DNA from: Pasteurellaceae bacterium
GTDB taxonomy: Bacteria > Pseudomonadota > Gammaproteobacteria > Enterobacterales > Pasteurellaceae
DNA: 48,401 nt
Direction of reading: 5' to 3'
NCBI GenBank assembly: GCA_900756155.1
Contig: CAAEJV010000006.1
Coordinates: forward strand, 1 to 48,401
This document shows, piece by piece, positions 8,225 to 15,733 of this stretch. Every line of letters starts with the position of its first letter. Positions within the stretch are counted from its first letter, which is position 1. The notes under the pieces are model-generated. The model did not search any database and was not told where the DNA came from. It saw only the letters and a list, made by a program, of their open reading frames with translations. A program made the translations under genes and the position numbers.

Positions 8225-8238
8225 TTGAGTTAGATCAC
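8225..8238 (+). promoter_or_regulatory. FNR/CRP-like site upstream of frdA
   Basis: TTGAG-TTAG-ATCAC matches 8 of 10 defined FNR positions (TTGAT-N4-ATCAA); the surrounding bases also make a moderate CRP match (15 of 22). With the centre at 8231.5, an activator placed at -41.5 would give a start near 8273, with a weak -10 near 8258-8263. Anaerobic control of frd by FNR is known in E. coli; here it is inferred. Confidence 0.5.
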
Positions 8239-8313
8239 ACTTTTAGTATTTTGTCCGTTTATTCCAGAAAAAAAGTTACTAATTTGTAAACAAAAATGGC
8301 AGAATGACAACAT

Positions 8314-8345
8314 GCCCCTATTAATTTAGGGCGTTTTATTTTTTT
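8314..8345 (+). terminator. Terminator-like hairpin in the frdA leader
   Basis: CCCTA (8316-8320) pairs with TAGGG (8327-8331), closed by one more G-C across a bulge, with a 6-base loop, followed by the T-rich tract TTTTATTTTTTT. It ends about 15 bases before the frdA RBS and lies downstream of the presumed promoter, so it may act as an attenuator or end a short upstream RNA. Confidence 0.5.
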
Positions 8346-8369
8346 ACTTTCTATTGATTGGAGGATATC

Positions 8370-10169
8370 GTGCAAACGGTTAATGTCGATATTGCTATTG
8401 TTGGCGCTGGTGGCGGCGGTTTACGTGCAGCAATTGCAGCAGCAGAAGCAAACCCTAACTTAAAGATCGCATTAGTTTCTAAGGTTTATCCTATGCGTAG
8501 CCATACGGTTGCAGCAGAAGGTGGTGCGGCCGCAGTAATTAAAGAGGAAGATTCCTACGATAAGCACTTCCACGATACCGTTGCCGGTGGTGACTGGTTA
8601 TGTGAACAAGATGTGGTGGAATACTTCGTTGAACATTCTCCAGTGGAAATGACTCAACTTGAACGTTGGGGCTGCCCTTGGAGCCGTAAAGCAGATGGCG
8701 ATGTAAACGTTCGTCGTTTCGGTGGAATGAAAATCGAGCGTACTTGGTTCGCGGCAGACAAAACCGGTTTCCACTTATTACATACTCTTTTCCAAACATC
8801 CATTCAATATCCACAAATTCAACGCTTTGACGAGCACTTCGTTTTAGACATCTTAGTTGATGATGGCCATGCTCGCGGTATGGTGGCAATGAATATGATG
8901 GAAGGTTCACTTGTTCAAATCAACGCAAACGCGGTTGTCATTGCAACTGGCGGTGGCTGTCGTGCATTTAAATTCAATACCAACGGCGGTATTGTAACCG
9001 GTGATGGTTTATCAATGGCATATCGTCATGGTGTTCCTCTTCGTGATATGGAATTCGTCCAATATCACCCAACCGGCTTACCGAACACCGGTATCTTAAT
9101 GACTGAAGGTTGTCGTGGTGAAGGCGGTATCTTAGTGAATAAAAACGGCTACCGTTATTTACAAGATTACGGTCTAGGTCCTGAAACCCCAATCGGTAAA
9201 CCTGAAAACAAATATATGGAACTTGGTCCACGTGATAAAGTTTCACAAGCGTTCTGGCAAGAATGGAAAAAAGGCAACACCTTAAAAACTGCAAAAGGTG
9301 TTGATGTGGTTCACCTTGACTTACGTCACTTAGGTGAAAAATATTTACATGAACGTCTTCCATTCATTTGTGAATTAGCAAGTGCTTATGAAGGTGTAAA
9401 CCCAGTTAATGAACCAATTCCAGTTCGTCCGGTTGTTCACTACACCATGGGTGGTATCGAAGTCGATTTCAACAGCGAAACTCGCATTAAAGGATTATTT
9501 GCTGTGGGTGAATGTGCGTCTTCTGGTTTACACGGTGCAAACCGTTTAGGTTCTAACTCGCTTGCTGAATTAGTGGTTTTAGGCCGTGTTGCAGGTGAAT
9601 ATGCCGCACAACGTGCAGCAGAAGCACAACCAGCAAACCGTGCAGCAGTTGATGCACAAGCACAAGATGTGGTGGCTCGCCTTGAAGCACTTTATAACCA
9701 AGAAGGTAATGAATCTTGGTCTGAAATCCGTGACGAAATGGGTACCGTAATGGAAGAAGGTTGTGGTATCTACCGTGACCAAGAAAGCATGCAAAAAGCA
9801 GTAGATAAAATTGCTGAGCTTAAAGAACGTTATAAACGTATTCGTGTTGCAGACCGTTCAAGCGTATTCAATACCGATGTGCTTTACACCGTAGAATTAG
9901 GTTACATCCTTGATGTGGCGCAATCTATTGCCAACTCTGCAATTGAACGTAAAGAGTCTCGTGGTGCACACCAACGCTTAGACTACACTGAACGTGATGA
10001 TGTGAATTATTTAAAACACACCCTTGCTTACTACAATGGCGATGATGCACCGCGTATTGAATACAGCCCGGTGAAAATCACTAAATCTCAACCAGCAAAA
10101 CGTGTTTATGGTGCTGAAGCAGAAGCGGCAGAAGCGGCTGCGAAAGCTAAGGAGCAAGCAAATGGCTAA
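8370..10169 (+). CDS. frdA: Fumarate reductase flavoprotein subunit
   Basis: Catalytic subunit of quinol:fumarate reductase at the inner face of the cytoplasmic membrane, reducing fumarate to succinate in anaerobic respiration. 599 aa. The dinucleotide-binding motif VGAGGGGLRAA (residues 11-21), the covalent FAD histidine His45 in RSHTVAAEGG, and the substrate-site segment HPTGLPNTGILMTEG are present. I start at GTG 8370, five bases after GGAGG; an in-frame TTG at 8358 overlaps that RBS and is unlikely. The stop overlaps the frdB start by 8 bases. First gene of frdABCD. Confidence 0.97.
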   Translation: MQTVNVDIAIVGAGGGGLRAAIAAAEANPNLKIALVSKVYPMRSHTVAAEGGAAAVIKEEDSYDKHFHDTVAGGDWLCEQDVVEYFVEHSPVEMTQLERWGCPWSRKADGDVNVRRFGGMKIERTWFAADKTGFHLLHTLFQTSIQYPQIQRFDEHFVLDILVDDGHARGMVAMNMMEGSLVQINANAVVIATGGGCRAFKFNTNGGIVTGDGLSMAYRHGVPLRDMEFVQYHPTGLPNTGILMTEGCRGEGGILVNKNGYRYLQDYGLGPETPIGKPENKYMELGPRDKVSQAFWQEWKKGNTLKTAKGVDVVHLDLRHLGEKYLHERLPFICELASAYEGVNPVNEPIPVRPVVHYTMGGIEVDFNSETRIKGLFAVGECASSGLHGANRLGSNSLAELVVLGRVAGEYAAQRAAEAQPANRAAVDAQAQDVVARLEALYNQEGNESWSEIRDEMGTVMEEGCGIYRDQESMQKAVDKIAELKERYKRIRVADRSSVFNTDVLYTVELGYILDVAQSIANSAIERKESRGAHQRLDYTERDDVNYLKHTLAYYNGDDAPRIEYSPVKITKSQPAKRVYGAEAEAAEAAAKAKEQANG

Positions 10170-10932
10170 TTCACCAGTAATGACTGTAGAAGTATTACGC
10201 TACAACCCAGAAAACGATCAAGAGCCACATTTAAGCTCTTATCAAGTACCTTATGATAACCAAACCTCTCTTTTAGATGCGTTAGGTTACATTAAAGATA
10301 AACTTGAACCGTCTCTTTCTTATCGCTGGTCTTGCCGTATGGCGATCTGCGGTTCTTGTGGGATGATGGTGAATAACAAACCTAAATTGGCTTGTAAAAC
10401 GTTCTTACGTGATTACAGCGGCCATATGCGTATTGAACCATTAGCAAACTTTCCTATCGAACGCGACTTAGTGGTTGATTTAAGCCACTTTATCGAAAGT
10501 TTAGAGGCGATTAAACCTTATATTATTGGTAACGAAGCACCACCGTTAGATGGTAAACCACATCCATCAAAAGAATTGCAAGTAAGCCGTACTAAACAAA
10601 CGCCGGCACAACTTGAAAAATATCGTCAATTCTCAATGTGTATCAACTGTGGCTTATGCTATGCGGCTTGTCCACAATTTGGTTTAAACCCTGAATTCTT
10701 AGGCCCTGCAGCGATTACAATGGCACACCGTTACAACCTTGATAACCGTGACCATGGTAAAGCACAACGTATGCCATTATTAAATGGTAAAAACGGTGTT
10801 TGGAGCTGTACTTTCGTTGGTTATTGTTCTGAAGTGTGTCCAAAACACGTGGATCCAGCTTCTGCAATCAACCAAGGCAAAGTGGAAAGTGCCAAAGATT
10901 ATGTTATCTCAATGCTAAAACCAAAAGGCTAA
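10162..10932 (+). CDS. frdB: Fumarate reductase iron-sulfur subunit
   Basis: Electron-transfer subunit carrying three Fe-S clusters between menaquinol and FrdA. 256 aa. Cys58, Cys63, Cys66 and Cys78 bind [2Fe-2S]; CINCGLCYAACP and CTFVGYCSEVCP supply the [4Fe-4S] and [3Fe-4S] ligands. The start ATG 10162 overlaps the frdA stop and has AAGGAG (10149-10154) at correct spacing within the end of frdA; longer in-frame starts inside frdA lack support. Confidence 0.97.
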   Translation: MANSPVMTVEVLRYNPENDQEPHLSSYQVPYDNQTSLLDALGYIKDKLEPSLSYRWSCRMAICGSCGMMVNNKPKLACKTFLRDYSGHMRIEPLANFPIERDLVVDLSHFIESLEAIKPYIIGNEAPPLDGKPHPSKELQVSRTKQTPAQLEKYRQFSMCINCGLCYAACPQFGLNPEFLGPAAITMAHRYNLDNRDHGKAQRMPLLNGKNGVWSCTFVGYCSEVCPKHVDPASAINQGKVESAKDYVISMLKPKG

Positions 10933-10942
10933 GGGGAAGAAT

Positions 10943-11353
10943 ATGTCAGTAACAATAAGTAAACGTAAAAAATATGTTCGCCCAATGACGGCTACTTGGT
11001 GGCAAAAATTGGATTTCTACAAAGCTTATATGGTACGCGAAGCAACCTCTATCTTTGCTGTATGGTTCTGTATTGTATTGCTTTATGGTGTACTTTGCCT
11101 GGCAAGCAATCCTGTACCTGGCTTAGGTATTGTTGATTTCATTGGCTTCTTAAGAAATCCAATTGTGGTGTTCTTAAATATCATCACATTAATTGCGACC
11201 TTATACCACACTGCAACTTATTTCGTGATGACACCAAAAGTGATGAACATCATTGTTAAAAATGAACGTTTGCCACATCACGTATTAAGAAATGCACTTT
11301 GGGCTGTTACAGCTGTAATTAGTGTTGTCGCATTAATTTTAGTTTATATGTAG
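10943..11353 (+). CDS. frdC: Fumarate reductase membrane anchor subunit C
   Basis: Membrane anchor that, with FrdD, forms the menaquinol site of fumarate reductase. 136 aa with three transmembrane helices (about residues 32-53, 66-91, 113-135). The N-terminal RKKYVRPM segment and Glu in MVREATSIFAVWF match the family. It lies 10 bases after frdB with GGGGAAG as RBS. Confidence 0.94.
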   Translation: MSVTISKRKKYVRPMTATWWQKLDFYKAYMVREATSIFAVWFCIVLLYGVLCLASNPVPGLGIVDFIGFLRNPIVVFLNIITLIATLYHTATYFVMTPKVMNIIVKNERLPHHVLRNALWAVTAVISVVALILVYM

Positions 11354-11364
11354 GGAGAGAAAAA

Positions 11365-11709
11365 ATGGTCGATCAAAATCCAAAACGCTCTGGTGAACCA
11401 CCAGTATGGTTGATGTTTGGTGCTGGCGGGACTGTCAGTGCGATTTTCTTCCCTGTTGTGATCTTAATCCTTGGTTTATTGTTACCATTCGGATTAATTG
11501 ATCCACATAACCTAATTACATTCGCTTATTCTTGGATCGGAAAATTAGTTATCTTAGTTTTAACCATTTTCCCAATGTGGTGTGGTTTACACCGTATCCA
11601 TCACGCGATGCACGATCTTAAAATCCACGTGCCAGCAGGCGGATTTATCTTTTACGGCTTAGCCATGATTTACACAATCTGGGTATTATTTGCTGTATTA
11701 GGTTTGTAA
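11365..11709 (+). CDS. frdD: Fumarate reductase membrane anchor subunit D
   Basis: Second membrane anchor of fumarate reductase, 114 aa with three predicted helices. The motif RSGEPPVWLMFGAGG at the N terminus and HRIHHAMHD in the second half are family hallmarks. It follows frdC by 11 bases with a GGGAGAG RBS, completing frdABCD; a strong terminator made of two uptake signals follows. Confidence 0.94.
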   Translation: MVDQNPKRSGEPPVWLMFGAGGTVSAIFFPVVILILGLLLPFGLIDPHNLITFAYSWIGKLVILVLTIFPMWCGLHRIHHAMHDLKIHVPAGGFIFYGLAMIYTIWVLFAVLGL

Positions 11710-11730
11710 TTTAAAACACTAAATTGATAA

Positions 11731-11766
11731 TAAAAGTGCGGTCAAAAATGACCGCACTTTTTTATT
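11731..11766 (+). terminator. Terminator of frdABCD made from inverted uptake signals
   Basis: AAAAGTGCGGTCA and TGACCGCACTTTT form a long stem with a short A-rich loop and a following T-run. Both arms contain the uptake core (11734-11742 and 11751-11759). Symmetry means it could also work against transcription from the right. Confidence 0.92.
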
Positions 11767-11810
11767 CTCGACGAATAATCAAAATATTTTCTTAATCTAG
11801 AAAAACAAAA

Positions 11811-11836
11811 AACCCGACATTACGTCGGGTTTTCTT
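11811..11836 (-). terminator. Intrinsic terminator of the rpsF-rplI operon
   Basis: AACCCGAC and GTCGGGTT pair around a 6-base loop, with A-rich sequence to the left giving TTTTTTG on the minus strand. Located 20 bases past the rplI stop. Confidence 0.88.
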
Positions 11837-11855
11837 TTATCAAAAACTTTGATAA

Positions 11856-12305
11856 TTATTCTGCAACAACGATAACATCTAATGTTGCAAATACTTCGCC
11901 GTGAAGTTGGAAACGAACGTCGTGGTCACCAAGAGTACGGATTGGACCGTTTGGTAAACGAACTTCGCTTTTCGCAATTTCAACGCCTGCTGCAGTTACT
12001 GCTTCTGCTACATCACGAGTAGTGATTGCACCGAATAAACGGCCTTCCTCACCAGCTTTAGATGCGATAGTTACAGAACCTAATGCAGTCACTTGTGCTG
12101 CACGAGCTTGAGCTGCTGCTAAACTTGCGGCTGCCGCTGCTTCTAACTCTGCGCGACGAGTTTCAAAGTGTTCAATGTTAGCTTTAGTTGCCATAACCGC
12201 TTTACCTTGTGGGATTAAGAAGTTACGAGCGAAACCAGATTTAACATTAACTTGATCACCTACGTTACCTAGGTGAACGATTTTATCTAAAAGAATTACT
12301 TGCAT
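11856..12305 (-). CDS. rplI: 50S ribosomal protein L9
   Basis: Large-subunit protein with two globular domains joined by a long helix. 149 aa, normal length. The N-terminal signature MQVILLDKIVHLGNVGDQV and GFARNFLIPQGKA (residues 24-36) are clear, followed by the alanine-rich central helix. Last gene of rpsF-priB-rpsR-rplI; GGAG-type RBS (AAGGAGTTAGGAA) precedes ATG. Confidence 0.98.
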   Translation of the reverse strand: MQVILLDKIVHLGNVGDQVNVKSGFARNFLIPQGKAVMATKANIEHFETRRAELEAAAAASLAAAQARAAQVTALGSVTIASKAGEEGRLFGAITTRDVAEAVTAAGVEIAKSEVRLPNGPIRTLGDHDVRFQLHGEVFATLDVIVVAE

Positions 12306-12319
12306 TTCCTAACTCCTTC

Positions 12320-12550
12320 TTAATTGTGATGAGAATCAGAGTAAGGTAATAACGCTAAATAACGAGCGCGTTTGATTGCGCGTGCTAATTGGCGTTGGTA
12401 CTTCGCACGAGTACCGGTAATGCGGCTTGGTACAATTTTGCCGCTTTCAGAAATGTAGTTCTTTAATGTAGCGATATCTTTGTAATCGATTTCAACAACA
12501 TTTTCCGCTGTGAAACGGCAGAACTTACGACGACGGAAATAACGTGCCAT
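12320..12550 (-). CDS. rpsR: 30S ribosomal protein S18
   Basis: Small-subunit platform protein that binds as a heterodimer with S6. 76 aa with the typical RRRKFCRF start, DYKDIATLKNYISESGKI and the basic segment TRAKYQRQLARAIKRARYLALLPY. It lies between priB and rplI, 14 bases before rplI. Confidence 0.98.
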   Translation of the reverse strand: MARYFRRRKFCRFTAENVVEIDYKDIATLKNYISESGKIVPSRITGTRAKYQRQLARAIKRARYLALLPYSDSHHN

Positions 12551-12561
12551 TTGGCTGTCTC

Positions 12562-12888
12562 CTAATCTATAAATTCGATTTGCTCGGCATGCAATACTAA
12601 CTGCGTTAAACCATTTGAGGTTTTATGTGAAGTTATAAACCCCACCACAAGAAGTTTACTGCCGACCGTAATGCTTTGAGTTTTTTCTATTAACTGATTG
12701 CCACTGACTTGAACTGGCATCTTTAACCACGCTTGGCGTGATAAACCACTTTCGACTTGTTCGGAACGATGTTCCAGCCAAAACTGGCAATGCGCAATCC
12801 CGTTAGGACTTTTGCTTCGTTTAGGTAATTGACACACTGTGCCGATTAACGAGAAGCGATTATCAAGTTTTGAATTACTCTTCAGCAT
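12562..12888 (-). CDS. priB: Primosomal replication protein N (PriB)
   Basis: Single-stranded-DNA-binding OB-fold protein that helps PriA/DnaT reload DnaB at stalled forks. 108 aa from ATG 12888. The end QLVLHAEQIEFID and WLKMPVQVSGNQLIEKTQ match Haemophilus PriB from memory. I reject the start at 12909 because family members begin at MLKSN; the chosen start overlaps the end of rpsF by 14 bases, indicating translational coupling. Confidence 0.93.
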   Translation of the reverse strand: MLKSNSKLDNRFSLIGTVCQLPKRSKSPNGIAHCQFWLEHRSEQVESGLSRQAWLKMPVQVSGNQLIEKTQSITVGSKLLVVGFITSHKTSNGLTQLVLHAEQIEFID

Positions 12889-13252
12889 CCTCAAAATCGT
12901 TGTTTTCAACTTCAGCTAAAGGTTTACGTTCTTCTTTAGCCGCTTTCATTGGGGACGCTTCGGTTACGGCGTGCTTAGTATGGATAACAAGACTGCGTAA
13001 TACAGCATCGTTATAACGGAAAGTCGTTTCTAGCTCGTCGATGACTTGTTGAGGCGCTTCTACATTCATAAGCACATAGTGTGCTTTGTGTAATTTGTTA
13101 ATTGGGTACGCTAATTGACGACGACCCCAATCTTCTAGGCGATGAACTTGACCACCAGCTTCTTTAACAGAACCTGTGTAACGTTCGATCATACCTGGTA
13201 CTTGCTCGCTTTGGTCCGGATGAACCATAAACACGATTTCGTAGTGACGCAT
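12875..13252 (-). CDS. rpsF: 30S ribosomal protein S6
   Basis: Small-subunit platform protein partnering S18. 125 aa, starting MRHYEIVFMVHPDQSEQVPG with WGRRQLAYPINK and HYVLMN motifs. The acidic C-terminal tail (NNDFEDAEE) resembles the region that RimK extends with glutamates in E. coli. RBS AAGGAG precedes ATG. The leader carries a stem-loop that resembles an S6:S18 autoregulatory site. Confidence 0.98.
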   Translation of the reverse strand: MRHYEIVFMVHPDQSEQVPGMIERYTGSVKEAGGQVHRLEDWGRRQLAYPINKLHKAHYVLMNVEAPQQVIDELETTFRYNDAVLRSLVIHTKHAVTEASPMKAAKEERKPLAEVENNDFEDAEE

Positions 13253-13276
13253 TACTGCTCCTTACGGGTTAATCAG

Positions 13277-13310
13277 CCTTTGACGTAGATTAGCCACCAA
13301 TCTGCAAAGG
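13277..13310 (-). promoter_or_regulatory. Candidate S6:S18 autoregulatory leader stem-loop
   Basis: In the minus-strand mRNA CCTTTG pairs with CAAAGG and, inside an asymmetric internal loop, AGATT pairs with AATCT around GGTGGCT. It lies about 25 bases upstream of the rpsF ATG. A leader structure bound by the S6:S18 complex is known for bacterial rpsF operons; position and shape fit, but I cannot check the consensus. Confidence 0.5.
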
Positions 13311-13395
13311 CAAGGAACGAAAAAATGAACGTGGCTAAGGGCGCTGATTATACAGATTTTTTTTCAGACTTCAAATAATTTGTATGCTTTTCAAA

Positions 13396-13432
13396 CAAAA
13401 AAAGCCGATATCAACATATCGGCTTTTCTTTT
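13396..13432 (-). terminator. Intrinsic terminator of infA
   Basis: AAAGCCGATAT and ATATCGGCTTT form an 11-bp stem with a CAAC loop; the minus strand continues with a T-run. It lies 17 bases past the infA stop and separates infA from the rpsF operon. Confidence 0.92.
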
Positions 13433-13442
13433 CATTTCTAAA

Positions 13443-13661
13443 TTAACGGCTACGGAAAATGATACGACCTTTGCTCAAGTCATAAGGTGTCATTTCTACA
13501 GTTACTTTATCGCCCGTTAAGATACGAATGTAGTTTTTACGCATTTTGCCAGAAATATGTGCAGTCACCACGTGACCATTTTCTAACTCAACGCGGAACA
13601 TGGTATTTGGTAAGGTTTCCAAAATTGTGCCTTGCATTTCAATGCAATCTTCTTTTGCCAT
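13443..13661 (-). CDS. infA: Translation initiation factor IF-1
   Basis: OB-fold protein (72 aa) occupying the ribosomal A site during initiation. The family signature [13 protein letters not shown] and the segment [14 protein letters not shown], ending GRIIFRSR, are complete. It is a monocistronic minus-strand gene with its own terminator; an uptake core (13690-13698) lies upstream of its RBS. Confidence 0.98.
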
Positions 13662-13990
13662 TTTATCCTCTAAAATAATGATTTTTTTGACCGCACTTTT
13701 TGCGGGTTATAAATGAAAAACGGGCGAATTATAGCCGTTTTTGGCGTTAGACGAAAGATTAAAATGGTATTTTGTTTAAATGCACATTATTTTTTTAATA
13801 ATTCGATTATAATGTTCCACTAAAGTCGATTAGATAAAGAATTTAATTTAGCATACGAGGCCAAGATGTAGCCTTATGCGGTATTACCTTTCCCAAGGTG
13901 GCACCCTACCTACTAAAAAGCTAAAGCAAACTTTACTATAATGTTCGTTAATCTGCATGTAAAACAATAACTTCAACCCAAGGGTTATTT
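13662..13990. other. Intergenic region between infA and the LOS genes, with structured leader
   Basis: This 329-base gap holds the infA promoter side (left), a good -10 hexamer TATAAT on the + strand at 13808-13813 (no clear -35), and a structured block at 13847-13925. A 21-codon frame beginning MRYYLSQGG (13876-13941) is open but has no RBS and I do not call it a gene. The transcript of the downstream glycosyltransferases would therefore have a leader of about 170 bases. Confidence 0.6.
13847..13925 (+). ncRNA. Structured leader element of unknown type
   Basis: Closing stem TTTAGC (13847-13852) with GCTAAA (13920-13925). Inside, GCATA..AGGC pairs with GCCT.TATGC (hairpin 13851-13879) and ACCTT pairs with AAGGT (hairpin near 13885-13899, flanked by GGT/ACC). 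It matches no riboswitch I know. The reverse complement carries two stretches resembling 16S rRNA helices 8-11, in permuted order. Direction and function are uncertain. Confidence 0.4.
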
Positions 13991-14668
13991 ATGGCTATAC
14001 CTAAAATAATTGTAATTAGTTTAAAACATTCAACAAGAAGAGAAAATATTGCTAAGCGCCTTTCTGGTTTGGGGTTAGACTTTAGTTTTTTTGATGCGAC
14101 AGATGGGAAAAAACTTCCTGCTTCCGTATTAGAATCTGTCGATTATGATTTCTATCCGAAACACTATTTATCACCTAAGCCCTTAACGCTCGGCGAAATT
14201 GGCTGTGCAATAAGCCATATTAAAGTTTATGAGCACATGGTAGAAAACAATATTAAAAGTGCCATTATTCTTGAAGACGATGCGATCGTTTCACAGCACT
14301 TTAAGGAAATTGTTGAAGATACGCTCAATAAAATTAATAAAAATCATGAGTTGATCTTTTTTGATCACGGAAAAGTTAAATCCCATTTTTTTAAGAAACG
14401 GATTGTGGAAGGATATAGACTTGCACATTACAAGGCACCTTCAAAAAATTCAAGAAGATGCATTATCTATGCAACCGCTTATTTAATTACACTATCGGGT
14501 GCTAAAAAATTACTTAACTACGCTTATCCAATAAGACTGCCTGCTGATTATCTGACGGGATTAATCCAAAAAACTCGCGTTGATGCCTATGGCATTGAAC
14601 CACCATGTGTATTTAGAGGATTAAACAGTGATTCAGAAATAGACAAAATTGAACATCGATATGAATAA
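13991..14668 (+). CDS. Glycosyltransferase family 25 (LOS biosynthesis)
   Basis: Predicted cytoplasmic glycosyltransferase (225 aa) adding a hexose to lipooligosaccharide, related to Lic2A/LgtB-type enzymes. Visible motifs are IIVISLKHSTRRENIAKRL at the start, LTLGEIGCAISHIKVYEHMV, and ILEDDAIV, the acidic metal/donor site. It lacks the 5' tetranucleotide repeats that make H. influenzae lic2A phase-variable. It overlaps the next gene by 8 bases. The pair is AT-rich and free of uptake signals, unlike its neighbours, which hints at later acquisition. Acceptor and donor sugars are unknown. Confidence 0.85.
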   Translation: MAIPKIIVISLKHSTRRENIAKRLSGLGLDFSFFDATDGKKLPASVLESVDYDFYPKHYLSPKPLTLGEIGCAISHIKVYEHMVENNIKSAIILEDDAIVSQHFKEIVEDTLNKINKNHELIFFDHGKVKSHFFKKRIVEGYRLAHYKAPSKNSRRCIIYATAYLITLSGAKKLLNYAYPIRLPADYLTGLIQKTRVDAYGIEPPCVFRGLNSDSEIDKIEHRYE

Positions 14669-15692
14669 GCTAAAAGCCCTAAGGTTAAAAATGGGGAAAT
14701 GGATACTCGATAAATCATCAAGATCAGCTAATCCCCAAAGTTTAGAACATCCTAAGAGTTTCTTATTTTTGCGACAAGATGGGAAAATTGGCGATTATAT
14801 CGTTAGCTCTTTTGTTTTTCGGGAAATAAAGAAATTTAACCCGTTGATAAAAATTGGTGTCATCTGCACGAAACAGAACGCTTATCTGTTTCAAAGAAAC
14901 CATAACATTGATGAGATTTATCTTGTAAAGAAAAGAAACATTCTCGACTACATCAAGACGGCACTGTTTATTAGAAAAGAAAGATACGATGTTGTCATTG
15001 ATCCAACCCTTGTACTTAGAAACCGAGACTTGTTGCTATTGAGAATACTCAATGCCCGTAATTATATCGGTTATAGAAAAGCAGATTATAATATTTTTAA
15101 TATAAATATTACTAAAGACGGCCATTTTTCAGAAATTTACAAAGAGGCTTTAGTTCAGTCAAACATCAGTCTAAGTGATGATAGCTATGACATTCCGCAA
15201 GATGGCTCAACTAAAGAAGAAATTCTTCAGTTTATTACTGATAACAAGTTAAATAATTACATTACAATTAACTTCTATGGCGCGGGGAAAAATAGAAAAT
15301 TTAACGATGCCCATATTGTAGATTACTTAGCATATATTAGAAATCATCGTAAATGCCCATTGGTCTTACTCTCAACACCAGATACTCATGAGCATTTAAG
15401 TAGAATCGCTAATCAATTTGACGATGTGTTTGTTTATCCAAATCCTCACACAACGATCTATCATACAATTGAGTTGATTAGAAACTGTGCTCTACTTATT
15501 TCGGTTGATACATCAACGGTTCATATCGCTTCGGGGTTAAATAAACCTATGATTTGTTTTTACTCGCAAGACAAAGAAAATTTTACGCACTGGCATCCCA
15601 ATTCTAAGAATGTATGCCATATTATTCATTACCGTGATAATGTTAATGCTCTCTCTCCGAGAGAAATAAAACCAGAGTGGCTAGATATTTAA
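14661..15692 (+). CDS. Glycosyltransferase family 9 (heptosyltransferase-like)
   Basis: Predicted ADP-heptose:LPS transferase-type enzyme (343 aa) of the inner core pathway. The N-terminal LRQDGKIGDYIVSSF (nucleotide-sugar Rossmann entry), DVVIDPT, and the family signature SVDTSTVHIASGLNKPMI near residue 280 identify GT9. I start at ATG 14661, which overlaps the GT25 stop; a TTG at 14649 is less likely. It forms a two-gene unit with the GT25 gene. Whether it adds heptose or another sugar cannot be read here. Confidence 0.85.
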   Translation: MNKLKALRLKMGKWILDKSSRSANPQSLEHPKSFLFLRQDGKIGDYIVSSFVFREIKKFNPLIKIGVICTKQNAYLFQRNHNIDEIYLVKKRNILDYIKTALFIRKERYDVVIDPTLVLRNRDLLLLRILNARNYIGYRKADYNIFNINITKDGHFSEIYKEALVQSNISLSDDSYDIPQDGSTKEEILQFITDNKLNNYITINFYGAGKNRKFNDAHIVDYLAYIRNHRKCPLVLLSTPDTHEHLSRIANQFDDVFVYPNPHTTIYHTIELIRNCALLISVDTSTVHIASGLNKPMICFYSQDKENFTHWHPNSKNVCHIIHYRDNVNALSPREIKPEWLDI

Positions 15693-15733
15693 AGATACCA
15701 ACCACAAACTGTATCATTTATTAGATTATTTTT

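Noticed and set aside
13876..13941. 21-codon frame beginning MRYYLSQGG upstream of the GT25 gene
   Set aside because: No Shine-Dalgarno sequence, starts inside a hairpin, and no known homologue; kept only as a note on the leader.
13991..14100. Looked for lic2A-type tetranucleotide repeats at the start of the GT25 gene
   Set aside because: No tandem repeat of any unit is present, so repeat-driven phase variation is not supported.
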